A DNA stretch of 64,000 nt from JANWYT01 sp034437555 (GTDB lineage: Bacteria > Chloroflexota > Anaerolineae > Aggregatilineales > Phototrophicaceae), in assembly GCA_034437555.1 (NCBI GenBank), contig DAOTTQ010000018.1:9788-73787 (forward strand), given 5' to 3'. Positions 43,831 to 53,070 of the stretch are shown piece by piece. The notes beneath the pieces are model-generated. The model did not search any database. It had not been told where the DNA came from and worked only from the letters and a program-made list of their open reading frames with translations. Position 1 is the stretch's first letter. Each line of letters begins with the position of its first letter. Position numbers and translations under genes: made by a program.

Positions 43831-44613
43831 ATGTTAAAGAAATCCGTGATGCTTGTTTTAGCTTTACTGGTATTGTCTGTATCAGCCGTTTTTGTTTCTG
43901 CACAAGACGTGCCAGATTTAGGCGGGGCTACCGTCACCGTTGCTATCGAAAACTTGTACCCTCCGTTTAACTTCATTGATGAAACCAGTGGCGAAGCTGT
44001 TGGTTGGGACTATGATGCCATTAACGAAATTTGCGCTCGCCTAAATTGCACCCCCGACTTTGTAGAAACGTCTTGGGATGGCATGATTAACGCCGTTTCA
44101 ACAGGTGAATTTGATATGGCAGCCGATGGTATCACCATCACCGTAGACCGCTACGAAGTTGTTGACTTCTCCATTGGTTACGTTCAATTGGCACAACGCC
44201 TCTTGGTACGTATTGACGAAACTCGCTTTGATACCGCCGAAGAATTTGTTGCAGACCCCACCCTCACCATTGGCGTACAAAGTGGTACCACCAACTACCT
44301 TACCGCCGAAGCCCTTGTGGGTGAAGAACGCTTGATTGTTTTAGGTGAATTTGGTGCTGCTGTTCAAGCCCTAATTGCCGGCGACGTAGATGCTGTGGTC
44401 ATTGATGATGTGGCAGCCGTTGGCTATGTGGCACAAAACGCCGAAGCCCTTCGCATTATTGAAGACGAACTGACCTCTGAAAAATTGGGCTTCATCTATC
44501 CCAAGTATTCCCCCCTTCGTGAAGCCGTTGACCTTGCGCTAAAAGCAATGATTGCCGACGGTACACTACAAGCCCTCAACGAAAAATGGCTACAACCCAG
44601 AGTTGAAAACTAA
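43831..44613 (+). CDS. Amino-acid ABC transporter substrate-binding protein
   Basis: 260 residues, ATG with AGGAG 6 bases upstream. Signal peptide to about residue 25 (VSAQD). Type 3 periplasmic-binding fold: TVAIENLYPPFNFIDE, GEAVGWDYDAINEI, TITVDRYEVVDFS and the hinge region VVIDDVAAVGYVAQN. Family members deliver polar amino acids or similar ligands to the permease. There is no lipobox, so surface retention would need another route. Followed after 72 bases by the permease, with a hairpin in the gap. Confidence 0.9.
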   Translation: MLKKSVMLVLALLVLSVSAVFVSAQDVPDLGGATVTVAIENLYPPFNFIDETSGEAVGWDYDAINEICARLNCTPDFVETSWDGMINAVSTGEFDMAADGITITVDRYEVVDFSIGYVQLAQRLLVRIDETRFDTAEEFVADPTLTIGVQSGTTNYLTAEALVGEERLIVLGEFGAAVQALIAGDVDAVVIDDVAAVGYVAQNAEALRIIEDELTSEKLGFIYPKYSPLREAVDLALKAMIADGTLQALNEKWLQPRVEN

Positions 44614-44633
44614 TTAAGCGTTGTTGATGTTTT

Positions 44634-44659
44634 CTGTGGGGAGCGTAAGCTCCTCACAG
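44634..44659 (+). promoter_or_regulatory. Intercistronic hairpin between binding protein and permease genes
   Basis: CTGTGGGGAGC / GCTCCTCACAG, an 11-bp stem with one G.T-type mismatch and a GTAA loop, lacking a T-run. Such hairpins commonly protect the 3' end of binding-protein mRNA and let it exceed permease mRNA. That role is inferred. Confidence 0.6.
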
Positions 44660-44685
44660 GAACTTGGTGATAAGGACACCCCTTC

Positions 44686-45738
44686 ATGAGTTCTCGTAAC
44701 GAACCACCCTCTAACGACCAATTACTGACCAATGACTTTTTAGAACAAGAAGAAAAAGCCAAACGACGCGGTAACAGCCGTTTTTGGTTAAGGGTTTGGG
44801 GCGTTTTATATCGTTCTCCCCTGTGGTTCTTGTTATTTATTGCCTTATTTATATCTCTGCTAGGTTCATTCCCCACCGACCCCGACTATGAAAAATCGTG
44901 GAATTACATACGGGGTGACCATGTTGCTTATTTAGCCGACATGATAGCGTGTTTAGGGGCAGAAACCTGCAATGTGCGGGTAGACCCCACGACACTAACC
45001 ACCAATGGCATTACGCTGACGATTTACTTGGCAGTAACATCGTACATTATGGCAATTATCATTGGGCTAGTGATTGGCATTATCCGCGCCAACCCGCCCA
45101 AGCCCCCCCAGACCAATAGTAAGCCACTGCGATGGGTAAGCTCTTTCATGCGCCTCATTTTGCATAACTTGGTCACGTTTTACGTAGAGTTTATGCGTGG
45201 TGTGCCGTCTATCGTGTTTATTTTGGTGGCGGCGTTCATCATCGTGCCTACCCTGCGTGACTTTGTGAACACGCAAATTGTCCCTGTTCTGCAAACCATT
45301 AACCCCAACGTGGGCAATTGGACAATTCGCGCCCTAGACCCCGGCACAGGTATGATTGCGCTTGCTATGATTTATGGGGCATATTTAAGCGAAATTTTCC
45401 GCGCAGGCATTCAAAACGTCCCCAAAGGACAAGCCGAAGCAGCGCGTAGCCTTGGCATGACCTATGCCCAAACCATGCGTCATGTGGTTGTACCGCAAGC
45501 CATTCGCGCCGTTATTCCGCCTTTGGGGAATGACTTTATTGCCATTATCAAGGATACTTCGTTGCTAACCATCTTGGGCGTAAACGAAGTAACACAATTA
45601 GCGCGTAAGTGGACAGGCTCACAATTTACCTATTTAGAAACGTATTTTGTACTAACGGCGGTTTACTTGGCAATGACCATTACAGGCTCACTCATTGTTC
45701 AGTGGGTAGAACGCCAACTTAAATTACACGAGCGTTAG
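44686..45738 (+). CDS. Amino-acid ABC transporter permease
   Basis: 350 residues with an unusually long hydrophilic N-terminus (about 35 residues) and a first membrane helix near 42-60. The permease domain ends with the EAA loop EAARSLGMTYAQTMRHVVVPQAIRAVIPPLGNDF, which docks the ATPase. HisM/GlnP-type family. No ATP-binding subunit gene follows, so it must be encoded elsewhere. AAGGA lies 9 bases before the ATG. Confidence 0.9.
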   Translation: MSSRNEPPSNDQLLTNDFLEQEEKAKRRGNSRFWLRVWGVLYRSPLWFLLFIALFISLLGSFPTDPDYEKSWNYIRGDHVAYLADMIACLGAETCNVRVDPTTLTTNGITLTIYLAVTSYIMAIIIGLVIGIIRANPPKPPQTNSKPLRWVSSFMRLILHNLVTFYVEFMRGVPSIVFILVAAFIIVPTLRDFVNTQIVPVLQTINPNVGNWTIRALDPGTGMIALAMIYGAYLSEIFRAGIQNVPKGQAEAARSLGMTYAQTMRHVVVPQAIRAVIPPLGNDFIAIIKDTSLLTILGVNEVTQLARKWTGSQFTYLETYFVLTAVYLAMTITGSLIVQWVERQLKLHER

Positions 45739-45746
45739 GCGGAAAC

Positions 45747-46760
45747 ATGCGACAACGGCTATTAATTGCGCTTAGTTTTATTGGCAGTGCGGTACTGCTG
45801 TACTTGGTGTTACGCGATGTGCCGTTTGAACAAGTCATCACGGGGCTTCAGCAAGCAAACCCCTTTTGGGTATTTATGAACTTTATTGCCATCACGCTGG
45901 GCTTGTTCTTTAGGGGCGTGCGGTGGTGGGGCTTGCTTGGGCGAAAATTACCCCTCAAGGACGCTTTTTTGCTTCAGGGCGTTACGTTTATGCTGAATCA
46001 GTTGCCATTGCGTGCGGGTGAAATTGCACGAAGTGCCATTGTCACGCGCCATCGCATCCCCTTTATGACAGCAGTCACTAGCATTGTTGTTGAGCGTATT
46101 CTTGATTTGCTCTTGGTCGTGGTCTTTTTGGCATTTGCTCTTACACAAGTGCCTTCTGTCCCTCCCGAAGTGGGAAGTGGGGCAACACTGTTTGGGGGCT
46201 TGGCATTGTTGGGGTTTGTGGTGTTGCTTATTTTGGCGAGTGTTCCCCAAACTGCCCACAATATTCTTGATACCGTGTTGCGTGTTGCGCCATTTTTGGG
46301 CAAGCTCCCCCTTAAAACCATTCTTGCTAACGTCCTTACAGGCTTAGAACCCCTTACACACCGGCAAGGCTTCTCGCATGTGGTCGGGTGGACGCTCATT
46401 AGTTGGACGGCTTCCTTTAGCTCATTGTTCGTGCTAGTGTATGCGCTAGACATCCCCAACGTTAACCCACTGATGGTGTCTTTATTGGGCGTGTGCCTAA
46501 CGGCATTAGGTCTGGCATTACCTCTTAGTGTGGCTTCGTTGGGCCCCTTTCAGGCAGCCCTTATTTTAACGGGGGAATTGCTGGGCATAAATAATGTGCA
46601 AGCCGTTACGCTTGGCTTTTTGTTTAATGGGCTGGCGGTATTGGGCTATATTGTGTGGGGTGTTATCGGGATGCTTTCACTGGGCTTGTCCTTTGGTGAG
46701 CTATTTACCCAAAACGACACTACAACCCCCAACACAAGCGAACAAGATAAAGCATTATGA
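45747..46760 (+). CDS. LPG synthase transmembrane-region-like (UPF0104) flippase-family protein
   Basis: 337 residues with about eight membrane helices. The N-terminus MRQRLLIALSFIGSAVLLYLVLRDVPFEQV and the patterns FFRGVRWWGLLG and PLRAGEIARSAIVTR match the lysylphosphatidylglycerol synthetase membrane domain (MprF-like, UPF0104). The aminoacyltransferase domain of MprF is absent, so lipid flipping or glycolipid export is more likely than synthesis. ATGA overlap with the exonuclease gene. Confidence 0.85.
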   Translation: MRQRLLIALSFIGSAVLLYLVLRDVPFEQVITGLQQANPFWVFMNFIAITLGLFFRGVRWWGLLGRKLPLKDAFLLQGVTFMLNQLPLRAGEIARSAIVTRHRIPFMTAVTSIVVERILDLLLVVVFLAFALTQVPSVPPEVGSGATLFGGLALLGFVVLLILASVPQTAHNILDTVLRVAPFLGKLPLKTILANVLTGLEPLTHRQGFSHVVGWTLISWTASFSSLFVLVYALDIPNVNPLMVSLLGVCLTALGLALPLSVASLGPFQAALILTGELLGINNVQAVTLGFLFNGLAVLGYIVWGVIGMLSLGLSFGELFTQNDTTTPNTSEQDKAL

Positions 46761-47332
46761 GCCACCCTAGCCCCCAAGACAAAACCAAAAGCATCCTATG
46801 GGCGCGTGACCTTTTTGAGCAACACAATTTTTATGTGCTAGACACCGAAACAACGGGCGTGGGTGTCAACGATGAAATTGTGCAATTAGGCATCGTGGAT
46901 AAAAACGGTCAAACCGTAATGAACACCCTCATCAAGCCCACGCTTCCCATTCCTGCGGGCGCGTCTAATGTGCATGGCATTTATGATAAGGACGTACAAA
47001 ACGCGCCAACTCTGGATGATGTGTATGTGTCGCTTTCTAGCACATTGGCGGGGGGCGTTGTGATTGCGTATAACATGGATTTTGACTGGCGGATGCTAGA
47101 GCAAACGATAAAAGTGTACCAATTGCCCTTGTTTAGAGTGAGCAAAAAACACTGCGCTATGAAAGAATATGCTCGGTTTAGGGGCGTTAAAAATCCGCGC
47201 TATGGTGACTATAAGTGGCATAAACTGAGCGACGCGTGCAGGCAAGAAGGATTGCCCGTAGAGAACGCCCACGACGCGCTTGGGGATGTGCAAATGACGC
47301 TTACGCTGATTCGTAAAATGGCAGAAGGCTAA
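46757..47332 (+). CDS. DEDDh 3'-5' exonuclease (DnaQ-like)
   Basis: 191 residues. Exo I FYVLDTETTGVG, Exo II in VIAYNMDFDWRML and Exo III in ENAHDALGDVQMT provide the D-E, D and H-D metal ligands of the DEDDh class. Resembles proofreading subunits and RNase T-like enzymes, but no polymerase contact domain is seen. It starts inside the end of the UPF0104 gene (ATGA). Its tail overlaps the convergent membrane gene by about 32 bases. Confidence 0.9.
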   Translation: MSHPSPQDKTKSILWARDLFEQHNFYVLDTETTGVGVNDEIVQLGIVDKNGQTVMNTLIKPTLPIPAGASNVHGIYDKDVQNAPTLDDVYVSLSSTLAGGVVIAYNMDFDWRMLEQTIKVYQLPLFRVSKKHCAMKEYARFRGVKNPRYGDYKWHKLSDACRQEGLPVENAHDALGDVQMTLTLIRKMAEG

Positions 47333-47690
47333 TTCCAAACCCCAATAAGCCCCCCACCAACGCCCACACGGGCAAACGCGCCAGCATGTCTAACATCATG
47401 GGGGTAGGGTAATCGGGGACAAGGTGGGCGTGCCATGCTGTCTTAAAGAACATGAGACCCACAATCACCAGTACCGCCCCGCTACCCCACAGCACACCGC
47501 CCAAACCCATCAGCAACAGACGCTGTTTTGTGGGCAAAGAAGCCACAGGGTAGCGGGTAGAAAGCCACCCAATAACGCTTAACGCACTAATGCACACGCC
47601 CAGCGTTGCTACCCCCCACACGCCATTATCTTCTATGCCTAGCCAGCCTAGCACCCATACACCCGTTAGGATATTTAGCCATCGGCGCAT
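47301..47690 (-). CDS. Small membrane protein, unknown family
   Basis: About 129 residues from ATG 47690, just after the stop of the AI-2E gene. Four hydrophobic segments (about 5-22, 28-44, 60-82 and 108-124). The C-terminus overlaps the exonuclease gene tail. Function unknown; a coupling role with the permease upstream is only positional. Confidence 0.6.
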   Translation of the reverse strand: MRRWLNILTGVWVLGWLGIEDNGVWGVATLGVCISALSVIGWLSTRYPVASLPTKQRLLLMGLGGVLWGSGAVLVIVGLMFFKTAWHAHLVPDYPTPMMLDMLARLPVWALVGGLLGFGISLLPFYESA

Positions 47691-47694
47691 GGCT

Positions 47695-48996
47695 TTATGA
47701 GCCTGTGGCAGTTGCCACCTGTATTTCTTGTGCGGGCGTTTGCACAACTTCAACATCCACTTCTATGACAGAAACAGGCATTTCAGAGTCTGGGAAGGGG
47801 TCTCGCCCTGCTAATTTTGTGAGCGTATAGAGCAATATCACGCGGAACGTCCCCATCACAGGCGCAACCAAGAACGCACCTAACACCCCGCCCAAAGCCG
47901 CCCCAATAAACACGCCCACTATAATGACCGCCAAAGGCAATTCCAGCGCGTCGCCCAAAATTTTAGGGGCAATTAAGCTCCAAATCACTTGGTTAATGAA
48001 CAAATTAACGCCAAGAACCAAGAACGTCACGCCCACATTAGACAAATCCACAAACACCGATGAGCCTTGCAAAAGTGGCACAAGGCTAAGAGGAGCAAGG
48101 GCTAAAATACCGCCAATGGTGGGAATGAGTGAGATTAAGCCCGTGATAATTGCTAAAATCTCGGCGTTAGAAATGCCCATCAGCGTAAGCTGTATCCATG
48201 TCAATAAGCCGATGAAGATGCCAATCAGTACCTGCCCCTTAAAGAAGCCATTCCACACCACCACCACACGCCTAATGAGAAAGTACATTTCGCGCTGATA
48301 GTCTTCTGGAATCCACTTTTCAAGGGCGGCGCGGTTGTTGGGCAAGTCGATTAAAATTAGCACCGAGATAAGAATGGCAATAATCAGTGTAGACACCAAG
48401 CCCGCAACACTGCCAATAGCACTGGTGACTGTGCCTGTTACTGTGCCTGCCACGTTAAAGAAACTCTGTATCACTTGTTGCAAATTGACGTTTTCCACTA
48501 GCACCACGTTACTTCCTGCGGGCGCGTCTATGCTATCTTCGGCAGGCACGCCTAGCACAAAGTTCTTAAATGGTAAAACCACTGGGTTAAGGTCTAGGCG
48601 ATTGCCAAACACATCCACAATGCCATCTTGTGTTTGGTAATCACGCATCGAGTCTTGCACGCGTGTTACGGCTTCTTCACCACTCACCAGTAAACTATTG
48701 ACCCCGCGCACCAACGCAGGCACAAAGATAAGCATGATGAAGAACGCCACCACAATAACCAGCAAATACAGCAAGCCCACCGCCAATGCCCAAGGCACAG
48801 GCGATCTTTTGGTAATAAATCGGGCGGGCGAGTACATCAAGAAGGCAATCATAAACGCCACGGTTAGCATTTGAAAGACAGGCGCAAGCAACGTTAAAGC
48901 ATACACGCCGGCAATCAAAAGCAGAACGGTGATAAAAAAGCGCGTGCTTCTGTCCCATTGTGGTCTATATTGGTTTTCTGCGATGTTGTGTTCCAT
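47695..48996 (-). CDS. AI-2E family transporter-like membrane protein
   Basis: About 433 residues from ATG 48996 (a TTG at 49014 is in frame but GAGG lies on it). Eight membrane helices with the family layout: an N-terminal pair, a long extracytoplasmic loop (about 85-200) and the C-terminal bundle with GLISLIPTIGGILALAP and a GAALGGVLGAFLVAPVM motif. The family includes YdiK/PerM; some export autoinducer-2, others move ions. Substrate unknown. Confidence 0.88.
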   Translation of the reverse strand: MEHNIAENQYRPQWDRSTRFFITVLLLIAGVYALTLLAPVFQMLTVAFMIAFLMYSPARFITKRSPVPWALAVGLLYLLVIVVAFFIMLIFVPALVRGVNSLLVSGEEAVTRVQDSMRDYQTQDGIVDVFGNRLDLNPVVLPFKNFVLGVPAEDSIDAPAGSNVVLVENVNLQQVIQSFFNVAGTVTGTVTSAIGSVAGLVSTLIIAILISVLILIDLPNNRAALEKWIPEDYQREMYFLIRRVVVVWNGFFKGQVLIGIFIGLLTWIQLTLMGISNAEILAIITGLISLIPTIGGILALAPLSLVPLLQGSSVFVDLSNVGVTFLVLGVNLFINQVIWSLIAPKILGDALELPLAVIIVGVFIGAALGGVLGAFLVAPVMGTFRVILLYTLTKLAGRDPFPDSEMPVSVIEVDVEVVQTPAQEIQVATATGS

Positions 48997-49139
48997 GTTA
49001 CCCAAATACCTCAAGGTTTTCTTTTACTATACTGTTAAAAACCCCATTTAGGGCATTTAGCTATGCTTATTTTTAGCAAATATTTACTATTTCATCCTTT
49101 GGTGTCAGTCAATGTTCTTCTCTGTAGCCTTTCAATTTA

Positions 49140-49148
49140 TGCTATAAT
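49140..49148 (+). promoter_or_regulatory. Extended -10 promoter of the CoxE-like gene
   Basis: TGC-TATAAT, extended -10 with consensus hexamer (49143-49148). Transcription would begin about 49155, nearly on ATG 49161, which supports the later ATG 49212 with its own GAAGGCGG site. Confidence 0.6.
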
Positions 49149-49211
49149 CGCTAAAACACCATGAAACACCCCGAAATCGTCCACCCTTTAGTTTTTGAAG
49201 GCGGTAACACA

Positions 49212-50594
49212 ATGGATCAACGCATGGTGGAATTTATACGTGCTTTGCGTGCCAATGGCGTTAGAATTAGCATTTCAGAAAGCCAAGACGCGCTTTCTAG
49301 TATTCAGCACGTGGGCATTTGGAATCCAGAAATCTTTAAGCTCGCGCTTCGTAGCACCCTTGTTAAAGAAAACCGTGACTTTGAAACCTTTGATTATTTC
49401 TTCCCGCTGTTCTTTAATGCGAACCAACCGCCCTTAGAGGACATCAACGAAGAACTTACCCCCGAACAACAAGAAATGCTTCAGCAAGCAATGGAAGCCA
49501 TGATGGGGGATAACGAAGCCCTGCGTAAATTGCTAGAGCAATTGATGGATGGGGAAGGCTTAACTGACGAACAGCTTCAAGCACTGGCAGATGCGGCAGG
49601 GCTAGACAATGGCACAGAAATGTACCAACGAGGCTGGTTTGAACGGCGCATGATGGCATTAAGCGGGCTTAATCAGCTTTCGCAGATGCTAGAGGCTATG
49701 ATGCAAATGATGGAAGAAATGGGCATGAGCGAGGAACAACGCCAAGCCCTGATGGACATGCTACAGCAAAATATGCGTGGGATGGGCGAGCAAATTGGCA
49801 ATTTTGCGGGGTCATCGCTGGCGCGACAAATGGCAGAACGCCCCAAAGAAGAAAAACCCGACCTTTTAGACGTACCATTTCAACGCCTTTCAGACAGAGA
49901 CATTGAAACCCTACGCGATGAAATGCGAAAGCTAGCCGCTCGCTTGCGTAGCCGTAATGCGCTAAGGCAAAGACGCGCCAAAAGTGGCAAAATCGACATG
50001 CGTCGCACCTTTAGAATGAACATGAAGTATGGGGGCGTTCCCATTGAAATTGCCGAGCGCACCAAGCAAAAGAAGCCCAACTTGGTACTCATTTGTGATT
50101 TAAGTACGTCCATGCGTTACATGGTCGAGTTTATGCTCACGTTGGTTTACCAGCTTCAAGACCAAGTACGGCGCACCCACAGCTTCATCTTTATTGATGA
50201 TATGCGTGAAGTGAGCATGGACTTAGAGCAACACGACACGCGCCTAGCCGTGATGAAAATTATGATGGAAAACCCACCCGGCTACTACAGCACAGACTTA
50301 GGCAATAGCCTTAACACCTTCTCGCAAAAACACTATAGCGCCATCGATAGCCGTACCACGGTCATTATCATGGGGGATGGGCGCAATAACTATAACAACC
50401 CACGCCTAGATATTGCCCAAGACATGAACCGCCAAGCACGGCGTGTCTTTTGGTTTTGTCCAGAAGCCCCCTCGCAATGGGGAACGGGTGACAGCGATAT
50501 GCACCTTTACGCCCAGCTTGCAAACAACGTTTTTCTTATTCGCACACTGCGCGACCTTGCGGGTAGCGTGGACAAAATTCTAGCGGATTCATAA
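49212..50594 (+). CDS. CoxE-like VWA-domain protein
   Basis: About 460 residues from ATG 49212 (GAAGGCGG upstream). The N-terminal 200 residues are helical and Met/Glu/Gln-rich, with low-complexity QMLEAMMQMMEEMG. The C-terminal half is a von Willebrand A domain with the MIDAS-like DLSTS near 300 and further ligands in YYSTDLGNSL and IIMGDGRNN. CoxE-type proteins often work with a MoxR AAA ATPase to load metals; no such ATPase is adjacent. Precedes psd by 6 bases. Confidence 0.85.
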   Translation: MDQRMVEFIRALRANGVRISISESQDALSSIQHVGIWNPEIFKLALRSTLVKENRDFETFDYFFPLFFNANQPPLEDINEELTPEQQEMLQQAMEAMMGDNEALRKLLEQLMDGEGLTDEQLQALADAAGLDNGTEMYQRGWFERRMMALSGLNQLSQMLEAMMQMMEEMGMSEEQRQALMDMLQQNMRGMGEQIGNFAGSSLARQMAERPKEEKPDLLDVPFQRLSDRDIETLRDEMRKLAARLRSRNALRQRRAKSGKIDMRRTFRMNMKYGGVPIEIAERTKQKKPNLVLICDLSTSMRYMVEFMLTLVYQLQDQVRRTHSFIFIDDMREVSMDLEQHDTRLAVMKIMMENPPGYYSTDLGNSLNTFSQKHYSAIDSRTTVIIMGDGRNNYNNPRLDIAQDMNRQARRVFWFCPEAPSQWGTGDSDMHLYAQLANNVFLIRTLRDLAGSVDKILADS

Positions 50595-50599
50595 ATAAT

Positions 50600-51253
50600 A
50601 TGAAAATTCACCGTGAAGGCTACCCAACGCTCATTTTGGTGGGCGTTGTTGCTCTATTACTCAATGCGTTTATGGCAGTTGTTGCGCCCGCTGGCATATG
50701 GATTACGTTACCCCTAAGCCTGCTGGTCTTTGGGTTCTTTGCCCAGTTCTTTCGCAATCCGCCACGCCAAACGCCCATGCTCCCCGATCACATCATCGCG
50801 CCCGCCGATGGCACAATTGTGGCAATTGAGCGTGTGATAGAAAACGAATACTTTAAGGATGAACGCATTAAAGTAAGCATTTATATGTCTGCGCTCAATG
50901 TTCACGTCAACCGCGTGCCATTTGCGGGTCAGGTGCGCTATGTGCGTTATCACGCGGGCAAATACTTGGTCGCGTTTCATCCTAAAGCCAGTGAACTAAA
51001 CGAGCGAAACACGATTGTTTTGGCACACCCTAGCGGGCAAGAGGTTCTCATTCGCCAAATTGCAGGCTTATTAGCACGGCGAATTGTGAGCTACTTGCAC
51101 TTAGGGGATGTTGCACAGGCGGGGGATGAACTGGGTTTCATTAAATTTGGCTCGCGGTGTGACCTCTTTTTGCCGCTAGATTGCGTTGTAGACGTTCAAC
51201 TTGAACAGCGTGTAACGGGTGGTGAAACCCCCCTTGCACACTTTAGCGACTAG
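50600..51253 (+). CDS. psd: Phosphatidylserine decarboxylase (short form)
   Basis: 217 residues. Makes phosphatidylethanolamine from phosphatidylserine at the membrane. N-terminal hydrophobic segments, then IIAPADGTIVAIE, SIYMSALNVHVNRVP and the self-cleavage site FGSRCDL, where GSR marks the short archaeal-like class; cleavage gives the pyruvoyl group on Ser. Precedes pssA by 8 bases in one lipid operon. Confidence 0.93.
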   Translation: MKIHREGYPTLILVGVVALLLNAFMAVVAPAGIWITLPLSLLVFGFFAQFFRNPPRQTPMLPDHIIAPADGTIVAIERVIENEYFKDERIKVSIYMSALNVHVNRVPFAGQVRYVRYHAGKYLVAFHPKASELNERNTIVLAHPSGQEVLIRQIAGLLARRIVSYLHLGDVAQAGDELGFIKFGSRCDLFLPLDCVVDVQLEQRVTGGETPLAHFSD

Positions 51254-51261
51254 GCTTTTTT

Positions 51262-51978
51262 ATGCGCCCTACAAAAGGATTATTACCCAATAGTATTACT
51301 GTGGTTGCTATTTTTCTGGGTTATGTCAGCATTTTACAAACGTTTCAGGGGGCGTATGTCATCGCGTCCTTGTGCATCATTGTGGCGGGTGTGCTAGATA
51401 TGCTAGATGGGCGCGTGGCACGCATGATAAACGCCTCTAGCGAGTTTGGCGTGCAGTTTGATAGCCTTGCTGACGTGATTAACTATGGGGTTGCGCCCTC
51501 TGTGTTGCTGTATAACGCTTATCTGTATGAATGGGGCATGTTGGGCATTATCATTAGCTTCTTGCCTACGGCGTGCGCCGCCATTCGCTTAGCCCGCTAT
51601 AATGTGGGCGCAGACCCTCATACCCCTACAAAGTGCTTTAATGGCTTGCCCACTACTATGGCAGCGATGGTAATGGCAAGTTTTGTGATTTTTGCCCACC
51701 ACGTTTACCCCAACAGTAGCGCATCCTTTGCGGCTTTTACTTTGATGAGTATGCTTTCGTTCTTGATGGTCAGCGATGTGCCTTACGACAAGCAGGGCAT
51801 GTTCTCTTGGCGCAATTTGCAAAAAACGCGAAATCTATTTACAGCAAGTTTGGTGGGGGCTTCGCTGATATTCTTCCCACAGGTGGCATTTTTTGCGTGG
51901 GGATTGGGGTATGTATTGCATGGATTGGTTAAAAGCACGCTAGGCACCGTACGCTATAAAATGGCGAAGGGACAATAA
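51262..51978 (+). CDS. pssA: CDP-diacylglycerol-serine O-phosphatidyltransferase
   Basis: 238 residues with six to seven membrane helices. The exact CDP-alcohol phosphatidyltransferase signature is present, D-G-x2-A-R-x8-G-x3-D-x3-D, in DGRVARMINASSEFGVQFD. Adjacent to psd, so phosphatidylserine is the likely product. Weak Shine-Dalgarno, consistent with coupling to psd. Confidence 0.92.
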   Translation: MRPTKGLLPNSITVVAIFLGYVSILQTFQGAYVIASLCIIVAGVLDMLDGRVARMINASSEFGVQFDSLADVINYGVAPSVLLYNAYLYEWGMLGIIISFLPTACAAIRLARYNVGADPHTPTKCFNGLPTTMAAMVMASFVIFAHHVYPNSSASFAAFTLMSMLSFLMVSDVPYDKQGMFSWRNLQKTRNLFTASLVGASLIFFPQVAFFAWGLGYVLHGLVKSTLGTVRYKMAKGQ

Positions 51979-51982
51979 TATT

Positions 51983-52450
51983 GTGAGTGAAGAGCTTTTA
52001 GACGATGATATTCATGAATTTTGGGAGCTGGCGTTTAATATCGTCACCGACTTAGAAAAGCGTCTCTTTTCGTTTTTGGCAGCGCACCAGCTTACACCCC
52101 CACAATTTTATGTGCTTAAAACCCTTTATGAACATCAGGGGCGGTGTCGTATTGGCATTATCGCAAAAAAACATCACCTAACCCAAGCCACTGTGACGGG
52201 TCTAGTCAAACGGCTAGAAGCTCTTGACTTGGTGACCCGTGAACAACGCGAAGACGATGGGCGTAGCGTGGACGTGCTTTTAACTTCAGAAGGTGAATCT
52301 CGTTTTTGGGCAGTACAAAAAAGCCTCTTAGAACAGGCTCGCACCGTCCTCAGCCTGTTACCAACACAAGAACGCGAAGAAGCCCTTAATAAGGTGCGCT
52401 TCTACTTTCAACTATTGGTTGAACAGTTTCCCATCCCTGCCCCTAAATAA
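51983..52450 (+). CDS. MarR-family transcriptional regulator
   Basis: 155 residues, GTG start, 4 bases after pssA. Winged helix: LTPPQFYVLKTLYEHQGRCRIG, recognition helix HLTQATVTGLVKRLEALDLV and the wing REQREDDGRSVDVLLTSEG. Dimeric repressors of this family answer small ligands. The location suggests it may control the lipid operon or itself; no operator was picked out. Confidence 0.9.
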   Translation: MSEELLDDDIHEFWELAFNIVTDLEKRLFSFLAAHQLTPPQFYVLKTLYEHQGRCRIGIIAKKHHLTQATVTGLVKRLEALDLVTREQREDDGRSVDVLLTSEGESRFWAVQKSLLEQARTVLSLLPTQEREEALNKVRFYFQLLVEQFPIPAPK

Positions 52451-52453
52451 GCC

Positions 52454-52906
52454 CTACTTTTCTTGGCTTAGTAAAAGCACATCACGCATACTAGGAAAGC
52501 CGCCTTCACCCACCCAAATTCTCTTGATGGTTTTGTTAGGGCTAACCAGCATGAAGCCCGCTTTCCGTGACATCTCATAAGAGGCTACGGTTTCATGAGT
52601 AGCGTCTGCCAAAATGGGGAAGGCTAATGTGCGCGGAATACTGCGCTCAAACGCTTGCACATCCACCAAATCATTAGGCACAACAAACACCGCCCAAATG
52701 CTGTTCATTGCCATTTTTAGCATGTGACGTTGAAGCCATAGCACACGGCGTACACTGTTAATTGACCAAACGTCATCTGCGAAACCTACTAATACGCTGG
52801 TCTCTTTGGCTAATTCGTAAAGACACACCTTCTTGCCACTGCTATCAGATAAAGTAAAATTAGGGGCAATGCTACCTTGTGAAATGCTTGTCATTACTTG
52901 AGACAC
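52454..52906 (-). CDS. AhpC/TSA-like protein lacking the peroxidatic Cys
   Basis: 150 residues, GTG start at 52906 set by GAGGA about 8 bases upstream. The thioredoxin fold is seen in GSIAPNFTLSDSSGKKVCLYELAKE and the later FPILADATHETVASYEM, ending RIWVGEGG. The peroxidatic site, normally PxxTPxC, reads GFADDVWSINSVRR with no Cys. The single early Cys (KKVC) is not at that position. It probably lacks peroxidase activity and may be a binding or redox-decoy protein. Confidence 0.75.
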   Translation of the reverse strand: MSQVMTSISQGSIAPNFTLSDSSGKKVCLYELAKETSVLVGFADDVWSINSVRRVLWLQRHMLKMAMNSIWAVFVVPNDLVDVQAFERSIPRTLAFPILADATHETVASYEMSRKAGFMLVSPNKTIKRIWVGEGGFPSMRDVLLLSQEK

Positions 52907-53070
52907 AGTATTTTCCTCTATTCAAAATTAATGAAACTAAAACCAGTATACAACTCAAACAAGATGAGAAGTGTTAAGGTTTACGAAAGTTTGAGCGGGT
53001 GCGCGTGCAAAAAGGGTTCTGTGATATGCTTGTAGGAAAATACAACGTTATAGTTAAGGATGGCGGACGG

